Origin: Tetracladium setigerum
Taxonomy: Eukaryota > Ascomycota > Leotiomycetes > Helotiales
DNA length: 64,000 nucleotides
NCBI GenBank assembly: GCA_031472005.1
Contig: PZJY01000006.1
Coordinates: 2,666,001-2,730,000 of the forward strand
Reading direction: 5' to 3'
Positions within the stretch are counted from its first letter, which is position 1; each line of letters begins with the position of its first letter. The notes beneath the pieces were generated by a model that was not told the DNA's origin, made no database searches, and worked only from the letters and a program-made list of their open reading frames with translations. Of the stretch, positions 60,038 to 64,000 are shown one piece after another. The position numbers were made by a program, and so were the translations under genes.

Positions 60038-60920
60038 GGTTTTGAGGTTATGAAGTGGTAGGTGAGTGGGATACAACTAAACGTAGATTCTGGAAAAGTC
60101 CAGAAACCAGAAACTTAATGAAAACTTCAAGTAAAAAATATTAGACATGGACTTAGAAATTCATAAACAGAAAGAAAAATATGCCTCATGGTTTCTTAAT
60201 TAGATCAACCATCGCTAGGAAGAACGTATTGCCCTGCTGGTGTGATTAAACTCAGCAAGTGAGGTATGGCGTTGTTGTATTGATGAAGATCAGAATGAAT
60301 TATAAGGCTCTATTCATGTACCGGAGCCATATGGTGGGGAACTTAGTGCTACTTACACTAAAGTAAAACTCAATAATACAATTCACGCAAAGGGGAGACA
60401 GCACGATTACAATTCAATGGGGGCTCTATTGTCGTAGTTGTGTGTGATGTTTGCAGAGCAGGCCACCAGGCAAGCTGGAAGCCGCTCTACTAAGATGAGC
60501 TTGACTAGTGCGATTCACTCGGTTACATGCTGCTGTGCCACTATCGTGAGACACTCAATACGGGCTACGCGGACTACCGACACTCAGTGAATATGAATTA
60601 TGACATGGATTTCAGAATGTGAGGAGGGAAAACATTCAAGACAATGAATGGGAGTTGAGAGGTTAGGCTTGGAGACACATTTATTATCCCCTGATTGTGA
60701 TTGAGTTATGCTTGTGAAGTGTAAGTTGGTGAATAATTCCATTACCACCTTTCTACACAAGATGATATATTTCCAGTATGTTAGCTTCAAGATCTTCAAA
60801 TACGTACGCAAAAAACGAAGCAACAAAGAGTTCCAATATCTTTGCCAATACTCCGAATCACAATTATGAAATCTGTCTCTTAATCATTCACAGAAAAGTA
60901 CCCCAACTAACCTCGAGAAC
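60038..60920. other. Intergenic between two related small genes
   Basis: No gene seen. Confidence 0.4.
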
Positions 60921-61229
60921 ATGGCAGACATCCGTAACTTCCACAACGAAACAACCAACATGCTCCAAACTCTTCGCACTGAGTTCATCTATGACTTTGC
61001 AAATCTTCCTGACGCCCGAACACTGGGCATAAACTTAAATAATCTCATTCTAACGGCCAACACTCTCAATTTTGAGGCCGGCCTCAGGTCCTGGAATGTC
61101 CGAGACGAACCATTCATCGAATTTCGTTGGCTAGTGATAGCTTTTGATCGCGAAACAGCGATTTTCGCAAGCCTATCCACCCACTCATGCGCCTTCACAA
61201 GCATACAACGCACAGCCTATGAACTTTAA
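60921..61229 (+). CDS. Small paralogue of the 59378 protein, 102 aa (or longer by frame switch)
   Basis: Begins MADIRNFHNETTNMLQTLRT; the pattern FANLPDAR, LNNLILTANTLN and FDRETAIFASL matches the helical domain of the 59378 protein position by position, so the two are probably tandem duplicates that diverged. The frame stops at 61229 without the repeat region. A second frame (from about 61165, ending at 61362) reads SQAYPPTHAPSQAYNAQPMN and then PVPVGYRVVRRPMTICEWW, a Pro-rich tail like that of the paralogue; reaching it needs loss of one base near TTTT 61161-61164. Unlike the other breaks in this window this would be an extra, not a missing, base, so I keep the shorter call. Confidence 0.6.
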   Translation: MADIRNFHNETTNMLQTLRTEFIYDFANLPDARTLGINLNNLILTANTLNFEAGLRSWNVRDEPFIEFRWLVIAFDRETAIFASLSTHSCAFTSIQRTAYEL

Positions 61230-61362
61230 GCATCATGGGGTTGGATGGGATGGTACGCCGGCGCCGAATTCGCAGAGGCCGGTGCCTGTTGGGTATCGAG
61301 TGGTTAGGCGGCCGATGACAATCTGTGAATGGTGGAGATCGAGAAGGCATCCAGCCTGGTGA

Positions 61363-62616
61363 GGTTGTGAGATTAAAGACAAATGTGTAAAGTCGAGATC
61401 GTAGATTTTCCAAAATGAATAACAACAAAATAAAATTTGAAAATGATTCGATTTCAAAGGTAGATGATAATGGAATTGTGAGTGTAAAGAGGTGAAGATG
61501 GCTGTGTTTGTTTCTATAAGAACCGAAAAATGAATTGAAAACAATCAAATAAATAATATTATTTACAAAATTATGTTAACCCAATTTCATATGCTTGTTA
61601 TATAATCTTGCTTGGATCGATTTCAAATGTGAAGAGTAAAGACAACGAATATGCGCATGTGTTCTCACAGGTAAGATGAAAGATATTTTATCATCTATGG
61701 ACGACAAAAAGTTTTCGACTAGTACCAGTATGCTGAAACTAGATTGTTATGTCCATGAAGTCTCGACTGAGCGATTGATTGTCTATTCCTAGGCAAGAAT
61801 GATGATGGATAACCAACAGTACACAAGTGAATGAAAAGATTTGGCAACAACCAGCAAGAACAGACATCACCCAGTAACACTTCTCCTCGTCTTCAACCCA
61901 AAGTAGTGAGAGAACTACTCATTGGTTCTGAATTACCATATTCGTATATATTATCTAGTACTGAAGTTATGGTCCAAAGTAAACCTCTTGGGAAAAAAGC
62001 AAAGAGGATGTCAGATGTGGGGTGTTGAGTGTGATGAGCCATCACCAAACCAATGTTCTCAAAACCTTCCAACTCCACGGACATTTGTTTTCGAACAGTA
62101 TTAATTATAAGAGAAGGGAGAAAATGACAGTGAAACTGCGAATGAGATGGGGAGACTGTCCATTTAGCGGGGTGATTTTTGGCCTCGATCTCATGGATTG
62201 TAAACAACATGAACTTAGTTTGTGTTTGGTCGGTGACGCTCCTTAATCAACGGTGGAAATCAGATTGATGATTGAACTTGTAATTAATAGACAATCACAA
62301 TCTCTCGCTGGATCACACATGTTTGCTTCTAGTTATCACCGAGTATACTGAAATGTCTGACGACTGTTAACTGTAGGCTATCCTTGACTCAATCTATAAA
62401 CACCCCTGGCATTCATCACAACGTATAAATGTCCTTAGTCAGAGATGCATACTAACATCAACGATCCCATTGCCAGCTTCATCGCCCTGCTTGATTCACT
62501 CAGTACGTCAAAACAATCATGACCAATTTTGACCCTTCAGATAACCATATCAATAAACCGCCTTTCCGGATCTCATCAAGACTTATAACAAACGACAATC
62601 TCTCGAGTCGACCAAA
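61363..62616. other. Intergenic
   Basis: No gene seen. Confidence 0.4.
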
Positions 62617-63196
62617 ATGGGTAATAATTCAAGCAAAATGCGCAAGAGCCCGGCGACAAGCGCAGTCAACAACGCAAGAACTCAGCAACCGCGTCCAATT
62701 GCACCATCTGCACTGGTGAGAATACAACCAAACAACATCGCAAGACCTCAATTACCTCATTACGCTCAAGTACCAGCATCTAACAGAATTTACCCCTCAG
62801 AAGTTATCCGCTATTCCTCAAAACCCACCCAAACCCACAACAATCAAACCTTCCCCTTCCAAACACGATCTCAAAGACCTCCTATACGTCGAAGACGCAA
62901 TCCATAAACTCACCTCGCACATCGAAAAGAATGGTGGAACAGAAGCCCAAGCGGATTTAAAAGATCTCGTCCTCCAATATAACACATTATGCAACTATGC
63001 CGAAGCGACATTTGTCTTTCCAATGAGGCAGACGAGTAGCATGAAGGGATTTGACAAGATTTGGGTTGATACTGGTCCTGATAATCGGACAGCTTTGAGG
63101 TTTAGGGCGGAGGCTATGGAGGAGAGATGGATGGGGAGGGGGAAGATGGGATTTAAGGCTTCGCCGGAAGCTGATTGGATGGGTCATGGTTTGTGA
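62617..63196 (+). CDS. Small protein with N-myristoylation-type start, 164 aa, two exons
   Basis: Exon 1 62617-62715, intron 62716-62800 (GTGAGA...CTAAC...CAG), exon 2 62801-63196; phase 0 and 495 nt in all. It starts MGNNSSKMRKS, which fits the N-myristoylation rule (Gly2, Ser6, basic residues after), suggesting membrane tethering. Then a Gln/Pro-rich linker, a helical part (SKHDLKDLLYVEDAIHKLTS, ADLKDLVLQYNTLCNYAE) and a C-terminus with ALRFRAEAMEERWMGRG and FKASPEADWMGHG. Family not recognised. It follows the two related small genes but shares no clear similarity with them. Confidence 0.68.
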
Positions 63197-64000
63197 GAGG
63201 GAGTTCCTTTTGGGAAGTGATGGAATTAGGCGATTGGGAGGCTAGGCTTGGCATGGCTGGCATATACTTGAGGGTTTGAGATGTAATCGTAGAATAATAT
63301 CATGGTTTCCTTAAAAGGTGTGAGGAATTGAGTAACATTTGATACCCTCGAGACTTTGTGCTGGTGTTCATTTGTTTTATTTTGGCCGATTTATTACACT
63401 TTGAAAGATATTTACGACGGCAGTTTCTCTGTTCAATTTCTCGGTCGGATGATGAGGCTAGAGAGAAGATTGAAATGACACAGGTCCATAATTGACTTGA
63501 GTAGGATGGATTAATTACTCTTCTGTTTATGTTTTTGATTGAGTGAGTTGCTAGACTTAAATGACCACTTGCGATGAATCTCTTACCACTTGGAACGAAA
63601 AAGTTCAGCAATTACATTCGAGGCTTTCAAAGACTGCAAGTGATGGGAAAGAATGGAGTTCGAGAGGCTCAATTTAATGCGCCACCTGATCTAATTGCAC
63701 ACGAAAATATTCTCGACGATCTGTTGCGCGGGACACGTCAGCACTAGAGTTCAAAACCTTCATTGTTCGACGAAGACAGAGAGATTCATTGCCCTTTCAG
63801 ATATTCAAGCTTTCTAGTTAAGCCAAGTTACAGAACTGTGGATGCAAAATTATGGGTACAGAAGGCTTGATATCTCTCACTGTTGATGTGATCGCTGGGT
63901 ATTTTCCTCCAGCTAACCTGCATGATCCACATTATTTTGATTCTTCATGAACTATTCTTCAATTTTACAAACTATAAAACACAGCTTTCAACTATTCCCT
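63197..64000. other. Right-end intergenic stretch
   Basis: No gene seen. A 103-codon minus-strand frame (63611-63300) lacks any supporting feature. Confidence 0.4.

Overview
The window looks like nuclear DNA of a filamentous ascomycete (Pezizomycotina, plausibly Leotiomycetes). Introns are short (about 50-190 nt) with GTRNGT donors, internal CTAAC/CTGAC branch sites and YAG acceptors. Gene content is typical of moulds: WOPR, Zn2Cys6 and C2H2 transcription factors, an NB-ARC/SesA-type NLR, a secreted FAD-linked oxidase, an M28 aminopeptidase, an Hsp70-like ATPase and an Ure2p-like GST. No rRNA, tRNA, CRISPR array or bacterial-type operon was seen. The lineage is an inference from style and was not tested by a search.

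Layout. 1.6-4.5 kb: two adjacent transcription-factor genes (WOPR/Gti1-Pac2, then Zn2Cys6). 5.1-6.3 kb: a decayed DUF3435-type (FluG/C2H2-finger/tyrosine-recombinase-like) relic. 6.6-10.2 kb: a large multi-pass membrane protein and a small conserved protein, both minus. 11.2-13.5 kb: an eight-exon Hsp70-like gene, minus. 14.2-15.6 kb: a coiled-coil protein. 16.4-21.7 kb: a 1286-residue protein ending in a PARP-type catalytic domain, divergent from a 341-residue protein across a 344-bp shared promoter. 23.3-23.8 kb: an extremely AT-rich block. 24.1-25.7 kb: a BBE-type FAD oxidase. 25.8-32.0 kb: a 6-kb stretch with no gene I can support. 32.0-35.2 kb: a secreted M28 aminopeptidase and a GPI-anchored alanine-rich surface protein. 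37.4-42.3 kb: a ten-exon Zn2Cys6 factor and a low-complexity protein with one membrane segment. 43.8-47.0 kb: an NLR. 47.9-50.1 kb: a seven-exon GST with a mitochondrial-like leader. 52.0-54.3 kb: a C2H2 factor followed upstream by 5 kb of non-coding DNA. 59.4-63.2 kb: three small lineage-restricted-looking genes, two of them related to each other.

A single technical observation runs through the window. Seven otherwise convincing genes are broken by 11 frame breaks, every one needing exactly one added base; short C or G runs (3-7 nt) can account for all of them, although at one site an A run is an equally good candidate. With one base restored at each site the coding lengths become multiples of three and family motifs are rejoined. 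The simplest reading is homopolymer undercalling in the assembly rather than gene death; I annotate these as CDS with stated breaks. The DUF3435 relic is different: it carries an in-frame stop at a conserved Gln position and a large internal deletion, and is a true pseudogene.

Functionally the genes do not form one pathway or a biosynthetic cluster. The parts most worth a second look are the PARP-domain giant with its divergent partner, the dual-start GST, the NLR, and the small orphan gene group at the right end.
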